In this document: positions 26,353-35,023 of the stretch, one piece after another | Layout of the letters: each line of letters starts with the position of its first letter | Position numbering within the stretch: position 1 is the stretch's first letter | NCBI RefSeq assembly: GCF_002909235.1 | Contig: NZ_PHQQ01000024.1 | Span: 1-64,000, forward strand | DNA from: Arenibacter catalasegens | Lineage (GTDB): Bacteria; Bacteroidota; Bacteroidia; Flavobacteriales; Flavobacteriaceae | Length of the DNA: 64,000 nt | Direction: 5' to 3' | Notes under the pieces: model-generated | Seen by the model: the letters and a program-made list of their open reading frames with translations, nothing else | Database searches by the model: none | Told to the model about the DNA's origin: nothing | Position numbers and translations under genes: made by a program

Positions 26353-27456
26353 CTATACTTTAATGTAAATCTTCTTCTTATCCATCCAAAACCCAATAAG
26401 CCAACAAAATAACATAAAAATAAGGGCAAAGGCCAATGATCCATAATAAGGTCCTATCCAACTGAAGCCTTTTTCATAGATATAACTGTACAAAGTTTGA
26501 TTCTCACCAACACGAAGAAAAAGTAAAGTAATGGCCAGGTATTCTGATAATAAATAAATGAACAGGGAGTTTTTTCCAAAAACCTCGAAAAAATTATAGT
26601 TTACAGGCTTTTTAATAAAATCTATAGAGTAGATCAGTATGGCTAACACAATTATATCAAGGCCAATGGTTAGAATCACAAATGAACTCGTCCATAATTT
26701 CTTATTTACAGGAAAACTTAAATCCCAAAAATAAGCGGCGGCCAATAAGCCAGCTCCTACCATGAACATTTTTGCTAACTTCTCATAATTGATTCCCCCT
26801 TGAATAACAAATTGTCCTATAAGATATCCCGCAATAACATTGCAAATCGCCGGTAATGTACTCAGTAAACCCTCAGGGTCGAACGGAATTCCATCACCTC
26901 CGTATAAATGACCATCTCCAAGAAGAAGCCTGTCAATGGTTCTAACTAGGTTGCCCTCCAAGGTATAGTCACCAAAGCCACTTAACAGCCCCCAATACCC
27001 AAGTAGGATAAGTGCAGAAGCTATAATTAGCTGACGGTTGCTAAGAAAATAAATCATGGTGGCCCCAATAAAATAACAAATCGCTATTCGCTGTAACACC
27101 CCCAATATCCTCGTTTCGCTAAAAGGAACTAAGGCAAGATCACCAGTTTCTGTCCATGATACAAAGGGGAACCAGTACATTATATACCCTAGTAAAAAGA
27201 TAATTAAAGTCCTTTTAATAATTTTCTGAAAAACTTCGGAGAGGGGTTTATCATTCCAACGGGTTTTCACAAATGCAAAAGCATTTCCAACCGCAAAAAG
27301 AAAAGAAGGAAATACTAAGTCCGTAGGAGTAAAACCATGCCAATTGGCATGTAACAAAGGTGAAAAGGTTAAGTCCCAGTCTCCAGTTGAATTAACTATT
27401 ATCATCAGGCAAATAGTCAACCCCCGAAACACATCAAGTGCTTTGAATCTTTTCAT
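26353..27456 (-). CDS. NagX/HGSNAT-like membrane acyltransferase (DUF5009/DUF1624 group)
   Basis: A 367-residue protein with about ten membrane helices. The N-terminal RFKALDVFRGLTICLMIIVNSTGDW with HANWHGFTPTDLVFPSFLFAVGNAFAF is diagnostic of the heparan-alpha-glucosaminide N-acetyltransferase family (NagX in bacteria). It probably acetylates a sugar amine across the inner membrane, as in chitin/GlcNAc or exopolysaccharide use. No GlcNAc genes are in the window, so the substrate is open. Confidence 0.9.
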   Translation of the reverse strand: MKRFKALDVFRGLTICLMIIVNSTGDWDLTFSPLLHANWHGFTPTDLVFPSFLFAVGNAFAFVKTRWNDKPLSEVFQKIIKRTLIIFLLGYIMYWFPFVSWTETGDLALVPFSETRILGVLQRIAICYFIGATMIYFLSNRQLIIASALILLGYWGLLSGFGDYTLEGNLVRTIDRLLLGDGHLYGGDGIPFDPEGLLSTLPAICNVIAGYLIGQFVIQGGINYEKLAKMFMVGAGLLAAAYFWDLSFPVNKKLWTSSFVILTIGLDIIVLAILIYSIDFIKKPVNYNFFEVFGKNSLFIYLLSEYLAITLLFLRVGENQTLYSYIYEKGFSWIGPYYGSLAFALIFMLFCWLIGFWMDKKKIYIKV

Positions 27457-27586
27457 AGTAAATTAAATTTGGCAACTAAGTTAAACACTACCATTATCTT
27501 ACCAAATATATTTCTCTTTTTCCTTGAATCCTGATAAATCTATTGCCTTAGGCACTATAAGAGCCTTTATACAGTACCGTACTTCC

Positions 27587-27793
27587 CTACAAAATTTCTT
27601 TGCAGAAATGACCGTTGGAATTTAAGACGATTTCTACATGGGATGTGATATTGCCAATGGTTTCAATTCGCAGTACATTATCACAATCCTCAAAATCGAA
27701 ATCTATTTTTAATATTTCCTTAAATAGATCCAAAAATTGTCTTACTCGGGATTCCTGTTCCTGACTTATATCTGTCCTAAAAATTGTTATCAT
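27587..27793 (-). CDS. Small HMA-like ferredoxin-fold protein lacking CxxC
   Basis: A 68-residue protein, MITIFRTDISQEQESRVRQF then a helix, FDFEDCDNVLRIETIG, and a second helix ending in FCKEIL. This beta-alpha-beta layout resembles small heavy-metal-associated-like proteins of Flavobacteria, but the metal-binding CxxC loop is absent. It starts 13 bases after the metallo-hydrolase gene on the same strand, so they are probably co-transcribed. Function unknown. Confidence 0.55.
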   Translation of the reverse strand: MITIFRTDISQEQESRVRQFLDLFKEILKIDFDFEDCDNVLRIETIGNITSHVEIVLNSNGHFCKEIL

Positions 27794-27806
27794 GCCTATA
27801 TTAATA

Positions 27807-28937
27807 TTATTTCCACCATTCTGTGGTGGGAGCTTTTTGTTTATCTATATTAATGGGCTCCCCTATTCTTGGTGTTATTAAACCCAAGTTCAGTTCCTTA
27901 GCTTTTTTAGAAAGACGTTCCACAGGTTCTGTCCAAGGATGCATTGCCAATTTAAAGGCTCCCCAGTGAATTGGCATTATCCGTTCTGCCCGTACATCCA
28001 ATCCTGCCTGGGCGGTCTCCTCTGGAAACATATGAATATCGGGCCACATCTCATTATACTGTCCACATTCAATCATTGCAAAATCGAACGGACCATATTT
28101 GTCCCCTATTTCCTTAAAATGTGGCCCATAACCGCTATCGCCACTAAAGAAAATATTATCGATTTCTGATTTTACTATCCAAGAGCTCCATAAGGTATTG
28201 GCCCTGTCGGAAAATCCCCTTCCAGAAAAATGCTGAGCGGGAGTACATCTGAATATTAAACCGTCTTGACTAACTTCCTGCCACCAATCCAGTTCCACAA
28301 TACGTTCTTTTTCCACTCCCCATTTTTGCAAGTGCGCCCCAACACCCAAAGGGGTATAAAACATCTTAACCTTATCCTTTAATTTCTGGATGGAACCATA
28401 ATCCAGGTGGTCATAATGATCGTGCGAAATAATCACCGCATCTATAGATGGAAGTTTTTCTACAGCGATAGGTAATTCTCGGCTAAATCTGTTGCTCCCC
28501 AACATGGGATGCGGTGCGGCTACCTTCCCGAACATGGGATCGATCAAAATTGTTTTGTTGTCCATTTGCAATAGGAAAGCGGAATGACCAAACCAAATAA
28601 GGCGAGTGCTATCTTTGTACTTTACAATGTCCATTGAATCCAATTTCTTTACAGGAATATCCCCATTGGGTTTGGTAAGTGGTGAAGCACCAAAATAACC
28701 CACCAAACTTTTGCCCATATCCCGCATACTCATATCCAATTTTACATGGCCTTTGTTGATGAACTTTCCATCCTTATAATTGGGCGATTTAAGATAGATT
28801 GCCTTCTTCTCCATGGTAGGTGAGCCTCCAAACTCAGGGCTTAAATACAAAAATAGAACCCCAATCACGATTATTAAAAGAAGTCCACTGCCAATAATTA
28901 TGCTCATTTTCTTTACTATTTTCTTTAATTGATTCAT
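27807..28937 (-). CDS. Metallo-beta-lactamase-fold hydrolase (NAPE-PLD/UlaG-like), membrane-anchored
   Basis: A 376-residue protein with an N-terminal membrane anchor (MSIIIGSGLLLIIVIGVLFLYL) and an MBL fold. The metal-binding motif is ISHDHYDHLD, further ligands are in FSGDSGYG (Asp) and IHWGAF (His), and WFGHSAFLLQMD with TILIDPMFG opens the fold. It matches the NAPE-PLD-like hydrolases, suggesting action on phospholipid- or lactone-like substrates; unproven here. A palindrome at 28975-28988 nearly identical to one in the promoter of the adjacent TetR gene suggests joint control. Confidence 0.9.
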   Translation of the reverse strand: MNQLKKIVKKMSIIIGSGLLLIIVIGVLFLYLSPEFGGSPTMEKKAIYLKSPNYKDGKFINKGHVKLDMSMRDMGKSLVGYFGASPLTKPNGDIPVKKLDSMDIVKYKDSTRLIWFGHSAFLLQMDNKTILIDPMFGKVAAPHPMLGSNRFSRELPIAVEKLPSIDAVIISHDHYDHLDYGSIQKLKDKVKMFYTPLGVGAHLQKWGVEKERIVELDWWQEVSQDGLIFRCTPAQHFSGRGFSDRANTLWSSWIVKSEIDNIFFSGDSGYGPHFKEIGDKYGPFDFAMIECGQYNEMWPDIHMFPEETAQAGLDVRAERIMPIHWGAFKLAMHPWTEPVERLSKKAKELNLGLITPRIGEPINIDKQKAPTTEWWK

Positions 28938-28974
28938 ACTTTTTGTCCCCTTGGCGACACTTTTGCTTTATTAT

Positions 28975-28988
28975 CGAATATATATTCT
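28975..28988. promoter_or_regulatory. Putative TetR operator upstream of the MBL-fold gene
   Basis: CGAATATATATTCT, identical at 12 of 14 positions with the perfect palindrome 29604-29617 in the promoter of the adjacent TetR gene. It lies 38-51 bases before the hydrolase start. Confidence 0.6.
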
Positions 28989-29007
28989 ATTATAATCCAA
29001 AAAATAA

Positions 29008-29580
29008 TTAACTTTTAATAGCATCCCAAACTGTAGCAAACATGAGGTCCATATCTTTTTTGTTCAATTCCAGTTTTTTATCCATAATCAACTTTACTGT
29101 TTCCCTTATTATTGCCCCGATAACTGCAAAATGGATATTGTTATCAATATTCTTAAGTAAACCTTCCTGCTTACCCATATCTATGAGCTGCATGGCCAAC
29201 TTACTTTTATTCTCCTTTACGGACACTGGTACTTTATCGTAATAGGGCGATTTCTTGAGCTGTTCCAAGAAACTCTTTTCCTTTCTGTGGTTGATACTGA
29301 AGTTGATCCAGAATAACCATAATGTTTTTAATTTTAACTTATATGGCAGGTTTTCCGATATCTCCTGTTCGCTTCTCTGGGTCTCCCTAGCTATTAGATC
29401 AACGGCAATGGAAACTATTAAATCTTCTTTATTCTTATAATAAACATACAAGGTAGAAACAGAAAGACCAAGGCGTTTGGCTAGATCCGCCATCTTAATC
29501 CCAGCAAAGCCCCTTTCGAAAACTACATCCAGGGTGTTCTCCATAATGGCTAATTGTTTGGTTGCATCCTTGACTCTCAT
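29008..29580 (-). CDS. TetR/AcrR-family transcriptional repressor
   Basis: A 190-residue regulator from ATG 29580 (MRVKDATKQLAIMENTLDVV); the longer ORF start at 29652 lies upstream of the promoter box and operator and is rejected. The N-terminal helix-turn-helix (ERGFAGIKMADLAKRLGLSVSTLYVYYKNKEDL) is typical TetR; the C-terminal ligand domain is helical with AVIGAIIRETVKLIMDKK. It is 70 bases upstream of the metallo-hydrolase gene on the same strand. Matching palindromes in both promoters suggest it represses itself and the hydrolase. The ATG is just 4 bases after the -7 box, so the mRNA may be leaderless. Confidence 0.92.
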   Translation of the reverse strand: MRVKDATKQLAIMENTLDVVFERGFAGIKMADLAKRLGLSVSTLYVYYKNKEDLIVSIAVDLIARETQRSEQEISENLPYKLKLKTLWLFWINFSINHRKEKSFLEQLKKSPYYDKVPVSVKENKSKLAMQLIDMGKQEGLLKNIDNNIHFAVIGAIIRETVKLIMDKKLELNKKDMDLMFATVWDAIKS

Positions 29581-29584
29581 AGCG

Positions 29585-29592
29585 CAAATATA
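29585..29592 (-). promoter_or_regulatory. -7 box TATATTTG of the TetR gene
   Basis: Exact TAnnTTTG match on the minus strand; the start codon ATG (29578-29580) follows after CGCT, predicting a leaderless or near-leaderless transcript. Confidence 0.6.
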
Positions 29593-29603
29593 AATACTAA
29601 AAT

Positions 29604-29617
29604 CGAATAAATATTCG
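29604..29617. promoter_or_regulatory. Putative TetR operator (perfect palindrome CGAATA-AA-TATTCG)
   Basis: A perfect 6-2-6 palindrome just upstream of the -7 box of the TetR gene, in the spacer between -7 and -33 positions. A near copy lies upstream of the MBL-fold gene (28975-28988). Confidence 0.65.
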
Positions 29618-29710
29618 TTATTGATAAAATAAATGAATTTACCCCAGCCCAATGACCGTATATGAGAGTATCGAGGTTAAAAGCCGTTCTACTCTCCACA
29701 GACCATTATA

Positions 29711-29736
29711 AAAAAGAAAAAGCCCAAAGGGCTTTC
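29711..29736 (-). terminator. Terminator of the J/KTSC gene
   Basis: AAAGCCC-AAA-GGGCTTT stem (29719-29735) followed on the minus strand by TTCTTTTTT. Confidence 0.7.
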
Positions 29737-29794
29737 ACTTATTTCTTTATTTTCGGCCAACTTGACCACCAAGAATCTTTAAATCTAGAAAGCG

Positions 29795-30244
29795 CTATGC
29801 TTCCTGAAGCTGTTTTTTGGATTGTCTATAGGTATATTTTGGGTAGATCATGCGTTTGGCAAAACGATTAACGGTATTGGAATTGACCATTTTGATATAA
29901 ACTTGTTTGGTAACACCAAAATACTCGTAAGTAGATCCATCCACAAATGTAATTTCCAATAATAGTCCTTTGTGATGGTAATCGGCTATCCCAGAATTAG
30001 TGATCGTTTCTGTATAGGCTTCTAGGTTCGATGCTTTGGTTTCAGGAGCAATACTTACTAAAAAATGGTACCCATCAATAATCTTGCGACTGTTTACTTC
30101 TGCCTCTTCACGCTTACTATCTCCTTCTTGAAACTTATCCGGGTGCCATTCCTTTACCAAGTCACGGTAACTTTTCTTAAGCAACTTTAGCTCGATTTCC
30201 TTTTCGATTCCAAATAATTTCTTGTACTCATTTATGCGCTTCAT
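29795..30244 (-). CDS. J-domain plus KTSC-domain protein
   Basis: A 149-residue protein. Residues ~1-65 resemble a J domain (YKKLFGIEKEIELKLLKKSYRDLVKEWHPDKFQEGD), including the HPD triad that stimulates DnaK ATPase. Residues ~85-145 are a KTSC-type domain: SGIADYHHKGLLLEITFVDGSTYEYFGVTKQVYIKMVNS. Both halves are intact. The combination suggests a DnaK co-chaperone delivering a KTSC-bound client, but neither substrate nor partner is known. Single gene with its own terminator. Confidence 0.85.
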   Translation of the reverse strand: MKRINEYKKLFGIEKEIELKLLKKSYRDLVKEWHPDKFQEGDSKREEAEVNSRKIIDGYHFLVSIAPETKASNLEAYTETITNSGIADYHHKGLLLEITFVDGSTYEYFGVTKQVYIKMVNSNTVNRFAKRMIYPKYTYRQSKKQLQEA

Positions 30245-30310
30245 ACAGGGTATTTTACAGGGCGCGAAATTACGCCTTATTTCTTACAATTCGTTAAATT
30301 TTAAACATAA

Positions 30311-30339
30311 AAAAGCCCATCAGAGATGATGGGCCTTTT
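30311..30339 (-). terminator. Terminator of the cold-shock gene
   Basis: Perfect stem GCCCATCA-GAGA-TGATGGGC (30315-30334); on the minus strand it is followed by a T-run. Confidence 0.8.
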
Positions 30340-30360
30340 CATTAAACATGGAAGTATATA

Positions 30361-30555
30361 TTATATAACTTGTACGTTTACTGCATTTAATCCTTTGTTA
30401 CCTTCTTTTAGGTCAAATGATACTTCATCGCCTTCGCGAATTTCATCAATTAAACCTGAAATGTGTACAAAATGATCTTTTTCAACACCTTCTTCAGTGA
30501 TAAAACCAAAACCTTTAGTGTCGTTGAAAAATTTTACTGTTCCTTTACTACTCAT
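30361..30555 (-). CDS. CspA-type cold-shock protein
   Basis: A 64-residue single-domain cold-shock protein with canonical motifs: GTVKFFNDTKGFGFI (RNP1) and DHFVHIS (RNP2), ending GLNAVNVQVI. Minimal-length CspA family member acting as RNA chaperone in the cytoplasm. It has a 46-base AT-rich leader before the ATG and its own terminator, so it is a single-gene unit. The second of three cold-shock-domain genes in the window. Confidence 0.95.
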   Translation of the reverse strand: MSSKGTVKFFNDTKGFGFITEEGVEKDHFVHISGLIDEIREGDEVSFDLKEGNKGLNAVNVQVI

Positions 30556-30724
30556 CGTAATGTAATTAAATTTATTATAATATTATTTCGCAAATGTCGT
30601 GCTAATAATTTAGAAAACAGCGGATTAGTCTAATAATATTTATTAACATTATTTTTGGTTATGAAGAACTTACTATTTTTCTTTCAAATATCGCCTAACT
30701 AAAGGCTCGCCCAATGCAATTGCC

Positions 30725-31108
30725 TTACAAAACATAACTTTCGAATAGATTTTCCAGTTCTTTTTTAGGATCATGGCATAAGCCCGAATGCGTTTCTGAA
30801 CTCTGAATCATTGTACTCCTGGAGGCCGTTAACCACCGAAATCTATCAACTAAATCCAGTTTACCGATAGCTCCTCCGGAAGGTGCCCCTTTACATACCA
30901 ATGTCCAGGCCTTTAAATATTCATCTATAGCGTTAATATCAACTTCCTTTGAAAAACACTGTAATTTTATGGGGTCTACCAAATATTTTACATCTAAAAA
31001 TTTTTTCCGCCTTGAAAAAAGTATAACCCCAATATTAAAGAATTCTGCACGCTCCACTTTAGGAACAAGTCTAATAATTGCGTATTCGTATTTGTCTTTA
31101 TCTTGCAT
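30725..31108 (-). CDS. DUF3037 protein paired with HipA-like kinase
   Basis: A 127-residue protein matching DUF3037: YEYAIIRLVPKVERAEFFNIGVILFSRRKKFLDVKYLVD and FRWLTASRSTMIQSSETHSGLCHDPKKELENLF. Its start codon overlaps the end of the HipA-like gene by 11 bases, so the two are translationally coupled. DUF3037/HipA-like pairs recur in many bacteria, and a toxin-antitoxin-like or kinase-substrate relation is plausible, but no function is established that I know. Confidence 0.85.
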   Translation of the reverse strand: MQDKDKYEYAIIRLVPKVERAEFFNIGVILFSRRKKFLDVKYLVDPIKLQCFSKEVDINAIDEYLKAWTLVCKGAPSGGAIGKLDLVDRFRWLTASRSTMIQSSETHSGLCHDPKKELENLFESYVL

Positions 31109-31877
31109 TTTCAGACTCTTTAACTAATGTATCGATCATAGCAAGTTTGGCATTTATATATTCAATATAGGCCGCTCTAATTTCAGATGGACTTAGATCA
31201 TCTGCCACGTCCAACAACCATTCTTCTGGTATTAATCCAATGATTTCTACAATTTTATCGGTATTAAGTGAACCCTTAATCACAGTTGCCGCCATATTTA
31301 ACTCAGTGGCAAACTCTAAAAGCACATGGTCTTTTATTAGAGGAAAAGTTCTTGTAAGATGATTCTTCCATGTTTCCCAATTATGGTGAAAATAAAAACT
31401 TGCGCCATTATCTATTACCCACAATTCATTATTCCAGTGTAATAAATTAGTGTTTTTTGCCGTCCTGTCAATATTGCTCATGATACTATCCAAGAGAACC
31501 ACTTTTGATGCGATCAAGGCATCTACTTTGGAAACCAATGGATCATACGTAATGGCACTGGATAAAAAATGTAAGCCAAGATTAAGACCTACACTAAATT
31601 TAAGTAAATCTTGAACTTCCTCATCTGGCTCTGTCTTGCTGAAGGAATCATCAAGGTTCATGAATACCAATTCAGGTACCTTGAGACCAATAGCCCGCGC
31701 TAGCTCGCCTCCTATCAGTTCGGCTATTAACGCCTTCTTACCTTGTCCTGCCCCTCTGAATTTTAAAACATATAAGAATCCATCATCAGCTTTTACAATA
31801 GCTGGCAGGGAACCACCTTCCCGTAATGGTTTTATATATTGTACTACATCAACTGTTCTTATATCAATAGAATTCAT
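31098..31877 (-). CDS. HipA-family kinase-like protein
   Basis: A 259-residue short HipA-like kinase; ATG 31877 is preferred to the GTG at 31883. The nucleotide-binding lobe has YVLKFRGAGQGKKALIAELIGGELARAIGLKVPELVF; the catalytic loop is SNIDRTAKNTNLLHW (Asp and Asn) and the metal-binding segment is VIDNGASFYF. This is about 60% of HipA length and lacks HipA's N-terminal subdomain. HipA proteins phosphorylate a tRNA synthetase; the target here is unknown. It is followed by DUF3037, with an 11-base overlap; there is no HipB-like DNA-binding protein next to it. Confidence 0.85.
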   Translation of the reverse strand: MNSIDIRTVDVVQYIKPLREGGSLPAIVKADDGFLYVLKFRGAGQGKKALIAELIGGELARAIGLKVPELVFMNLDDSFSKTEPDEEVQDLLKFSVGLNLGLHFLSSAITYDPLVSKVDALIASKVVLLDSIMSNIDRTAKNTNLLHWNNELWVIDNGASFYFHHNWETWKNHLTRTFPLIKDHVLLEFATELNMAATVIKGSLNTDKIVEIIGLIPEEWLLDVADDLSPSEIRAAYIEYINAKLAMIDTLVKESENAR

Positions 31878-31960
31878 AAGCACGAAGATAAAAAAAGTTA
31901 ATGGTGTACAATAGAATTTGTATTTCCGTGAATTGGTATGCTTTTTTCAGATCGAAGTAA

Positions 31961-32079
31961 ATTACCTCAGGGCAAGCCCATGAGACATCGAAAGGAAACA
32001 TCTTATAATATATCGACGCCCGCCTGAACGGAACCGGCAGGCAAGCGTCGGAGCATTCAAATCTCCCTTAGTGAGTAAA
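31961..32079. repeat. Dispersed structured repeat, copy C (deleted palindrome)
   Basis: Same ends as copies A and B (ATTACCTCAGGGCAAGCCCA ... AAGCGTCGGAGCATTCAAAT). First hairpin CCTCA-GGGC-AA-GCCC-A-TGAG is near-intact. The central palindrome has lost its second arm, leaving GCCCGCCTGAACGGAAC and CGGCAGGCAAGCG; CGACGC/GCGTCG still frames it. Confidence 0.82.
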
Positions 32080-32106
32080 TTCAAGCTGTAATTTGGCTGG
32101 ATACAA

Positions 32107-33657
32107 TTACCAGCCAATAGGAAAGTAATCCTTCAAAAATTTACCGGACCAATGTTTTCCGGTATTAATTCCGTCAATTAACGGATCCAGCACTCGGGCA
32201 GCACCATCCACTATATCCAAAGGCGGTTGGAAATCGTAAACTTCCTGCTTCATTTTAGCTAGTTCGGCGGGGTCCTCATCAGTAACCCATCCGGTGTCTA
32301 CGGCATTCATAAATATACCTGCTTTGGCCAATTCTCCTGAAGAGGTATGCGTAAGCATATTTAGTGCGGCCTTGGCCATATTGGTATGTGGGTGACGTGA
32401 TTCCTTAAAAGCACGATGAAATTTCCCTTCCATTGCCGAAACGTTAATGATATGTTTTTGTCCGGTGTTCTCCTTCTTCATTAATTCCGCCAAACGGTTG
32501 CACAATACAAAAGGGGCTACGGCATTTACCAATTGTACTTCCAACATTTCGGTAGTTTCAATTTCTCCTAGTTTTAGTCGCCAACTATTGGTTTTTCGTA
32601 AATCTACCTGTTGAAGGTCGGCATCCAATTCCCCGGTAGGAAATACCTCTTTTGCTACCAAGACATTATCAAAACTATAGGGAATTTGGGACAACTTAGC
32701 CGAAGCTCTTATTCCAATTCCCGCTTCCGGTCCATGCCAAGTAACCGGCATGTTTTGATTGGGAGATGCACCCGAGGTTAATTCTTGTAGTTCCCGTAAG
32801 CAACTGGTATGATCGCTCAAAACTTTTTGAGCGTCTGCAGGAAGTAAAGTAATAGGGCTTTCTTCGTTGGACATCAAATGATGGTAAAATCCAGCGGGCC
32901 TTCGTACCGTCTGGGCCGCATTATTGATAAGAATATCCAAGCGGTCATATTGGCGCTCTATATAATTACAAAATATTTCTACACTTGGGATATGCCGCAA
33001 ATCCAGACCGTGTATTTTTAATCGATGCCCCCACTCCATAAAATCATCTTCCTTGGAAAAGCGGAGTGCCGAGTCGACAGGAAATCGCGTTGTGGCTATC
33101 ACGGTAGCCCCACCACGCAATAACATTAAAGTAATATGATATCCAATTTTTAGTCTGGAGCCAGTTACAACGGCAACCTGCCCTTTTACATCTGCCGTTT
33201 GAAAGCGTTTGGCGTAGTTGAAATCACCACATTCGGTACACATAGTATCATAAAAATGATGCAATTGGGTAAACTCCGTTTTGCAGACATAACAATTTCT
33301 TGGAACTTCCAATTCCTGTTTTTTGTGGTTTACCAATGCAGCAAAAGGCAATAGTTTGGGGGCCACAAATATGTGGCCCTCACGTGCATTTCTAATACCT
33401 GTATCCTTTCGGGCATGTTTATCCCTTACCGCTTTTTTCCTTTGGGCATTTTTCTTCCCGTCCTTTTTTCTTTTCGCAAATTCTTCCCTACTGGGTCTGG
33501 AAAATTGACCCGATACTTTTATTAAAGCAGTTCTTTTTTCCTTGGGAATATCAAATATCTGATCGGTATGGTCCACTAGTTGCTGCAGGAGAGCAATACA
33601 GTTATCTATCTCATCAAGAGATATTGTAGTTTTATTCCCTTTTAGATCTTCTTTCAT
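32107..33657 (-). CDS. Zinc-ribbon plus short-chain dehydrogenase fusion protein
   Basis: A 516-residue protein in three parts. Residues 1-100 are a basic, lysine-rich tail ([20 protein letters not shown]). Residues 122-143 form a CxxC...CxxC zinc ribbon (Cys122, 125, 140, 143). From 158 a Rossmann SDR domain follows: [40 protein letters not shown] and MAKAALNML. The usual YxxxK catalytic pair is incomplete: the residue four before the Lys is Thr (TNMAK). So this is an atypical SDR, perhaps nucleic-acid-linked or using another acid. It follows two DEAD-box helicase genes (47-base gap). Confidence 0.88.
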   Translation of the reverse strand: MKEDLKGNKTTISLDEIDNCIALLQQLVDHTDQIFDIPKEKRTALIKVSGQFSRPSREEFAKRKKDGKKNAQRKKAVRDKHARKDTGIRNAREGHIFVAPKLLPFAALVNHKKQELEVPRNCYVCKTEFTQLHHFYDTMCTECGDFNYAKRFQTADVKGQVAVVTGSRLKIGYHITLMLLRGGATVIATTRFPVDSALRFSKEDDFMEWGHRLKIHGLDLRHIPSVEIFCNYIERQYDRLDILINNAAQTVRRPAGFYHHLMSNEESPITLLPADAQKVLSDHTSCLRELQELTSGASPNQNMPVTWHGPEAGIGIRASAKLSQIPYSFDNVLVAKEVFPTGELDADLQQVDLRKTNSWRLKLGEIETTEMLEVQLVNAVAPFVLCNRLAELMKKENTGQKHIINVSAMEGKFHRAFKESRHPHTNMAKAALNMLTHTSSGELAKAGIFMNAVDTGWVTDEDPAELAKMKQEVYDFQPPLDIVDGAARVLDPLIDGINTGKHWSGKFLKDYFPIGW

Positions 33658-33703
33658 TTTTAATACATTCCAGCGGATAAAATCTAGCCCTTACCCTAAT
33701 AAA

Positions 33704-35017
33704 TTAAAGAATTGTAATACGTACTTTTTTCTTTTTTAAGCGTGTATTGTTCAATTTTTCCACCAATTGATTGGCTATGGATAATGGAACGGCCACAAAG
33801 GCGCAGTCCTGTTTTAACTCTATTTCCCCTAATTGGTCCTTGTTGATATCCCCTTGTTTAAAGAAAAGCCCGGCAATATCACCCTTGGAAATTTTATCCT
33901 TTCTTCCTCCTGAAATAAACAAGGTTTCCCAAAACTGTTTCATTGGTGCCGCTTTTTTGGAAATATCCAAGCTCCCTGAATCTTTTATAAACTCCGGAAA
34001 TCGCTCCTTATCCCATTTCAACACATAGGCAGTACCTTTGGCATTTACCCTTGCTGTTCTTCCATTTCTATGGATAAACTCCTCTGAAGAATGTGGCAGC
34101 TCGTAATGAATAATATATTTTAGCTCAGGGATATCTATCCCCCTAGCCGCCAAATCCGTAGCGATTAAAATTTGACTGGTTCCATTTCTGAATTTAATAA
34201 GGGAACGCTCCCTATCCTTTTGTTCCATTCCCCCGGAAAAGCAGGTATGACCAATTCTATTTTTCGACAATAATGCACTAACCTCTTCTATACTATCCCT
34301 AAAATTACAGAAAATGATCCCGGGCTGATTTCCTAAGTGTAGTAACAGCTCTAAAAGCCTTGGCAATTTGTCCTTGGCAGTCGACAACACAATTTTAATC
34401 GCTAATTTTGATGTTGCTTTTTCCTCCAAATAATCGATAAGGACGGGCTGATCCAACTTTACGAAACTTGGAATCTCAACTCCCGGTGTAGCGGAGGTCA
34501 GGATGCGTTTATTTATATTGGGCAGTTCATTGAGAATTCCGACCATTTCCTCTTCAAAACCAATTTCCAAAGACTTATCAAACTCGTCCAGCACTAATGT
34601 TTTAATACTTTCCCTTGAGAATCGGTCACTATCAAAATGATCCAAAATACGCCCAGGTGTTCCTATTAAAATAGCGGGATTATGTTTAATTTCTATCTTA
34701 TCCTTGGACATAGGGCGACCACCATAAACAGCGTTCACCTTATAACCAGTTCCCATATTTCTTACCACTTGTTCTATTTGTATCGCCAATTCGCGGGTAG
34801 GAACCAAAATTAAGGCCTGTACCTCTTCAATATGGGGGTTAAGCGTATCTATTAATGGTAATAGGAACGCCAAAGTTTTTCCTGTACCCGTTGGGGACAG
34901 AAGTATAGTGTTGGTAGTTTTTCCAATAATGGCAATAGCCTCCTCCTGCATGGGGTTCAACTGATGGATATTTAGTTTTGCTAAAACATCCTCCTGTGCT
35001 TTAATGTTATTTGCCAT
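33704..35017 (-). CDS. DbpA-like DEAD-box RNA helicase
   Basis: A 437-residue ATP-dependent RNA helicase. Motifs: LSPTGTGKTLAFLLPL (I), PTRELAIQ (Ia), TPGRILDHFD, LVLDEFDKSLE (II as DEFD rather than DEAD), TSATPG (III), IIFCNFRDS, and IATDLAARGIDIPEL with HRNGRTARV (VI). The C-terminal ~70 residues (SKGDIAGLFFKQGDINKDQLGEIELKQDCAFVAVP) form a DbpA-type RNA-binding domain that in E. coli recognises 23S rRNA. So a ribosome-assembly role is likely. It is 6 bases downstream of a second helicase gene. Confidence 0.92.
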   Translation of the reverse strand: MANNIKAQEDVLAKLNIHQLNPMQEEAIAIIGKTTNTILLSPTGTGKTLAFLLPLIDTLNPHIEEVQALILVPTRELAIQIEQVVRNMGTGYKVNAVYGGRPMSKDKIEIKHNPAILIGTPGRILDHFDSDRFSRESIKTLVLDEFDKSLEIGFEEEMVGILNELPNINKRILTSATPGVEIPSFVKLDQPVLIDYLEEKATSKLAIKIVLSTAKDKLPRLLELLLHLGNQPGIIFCNFRDSIEEVSALLSKNRIGHTCFSGGMEQKDRERSLIKFRNGTSQILIATDLAARGIDIPELKYIIHYELPHSSEEFIHRNGRTARVNAKGTAYVLKWDKERFPEFIKDSGSLDISKKAAPMKQFWETLFISGGRKDKISKGDIAGLFFKQGDINKDQLGEIELKQDCAFVAVPLSIANQLVEKLNNTRLKKKKVRITIL

Positions 35018-35023
35018 TGCTGA

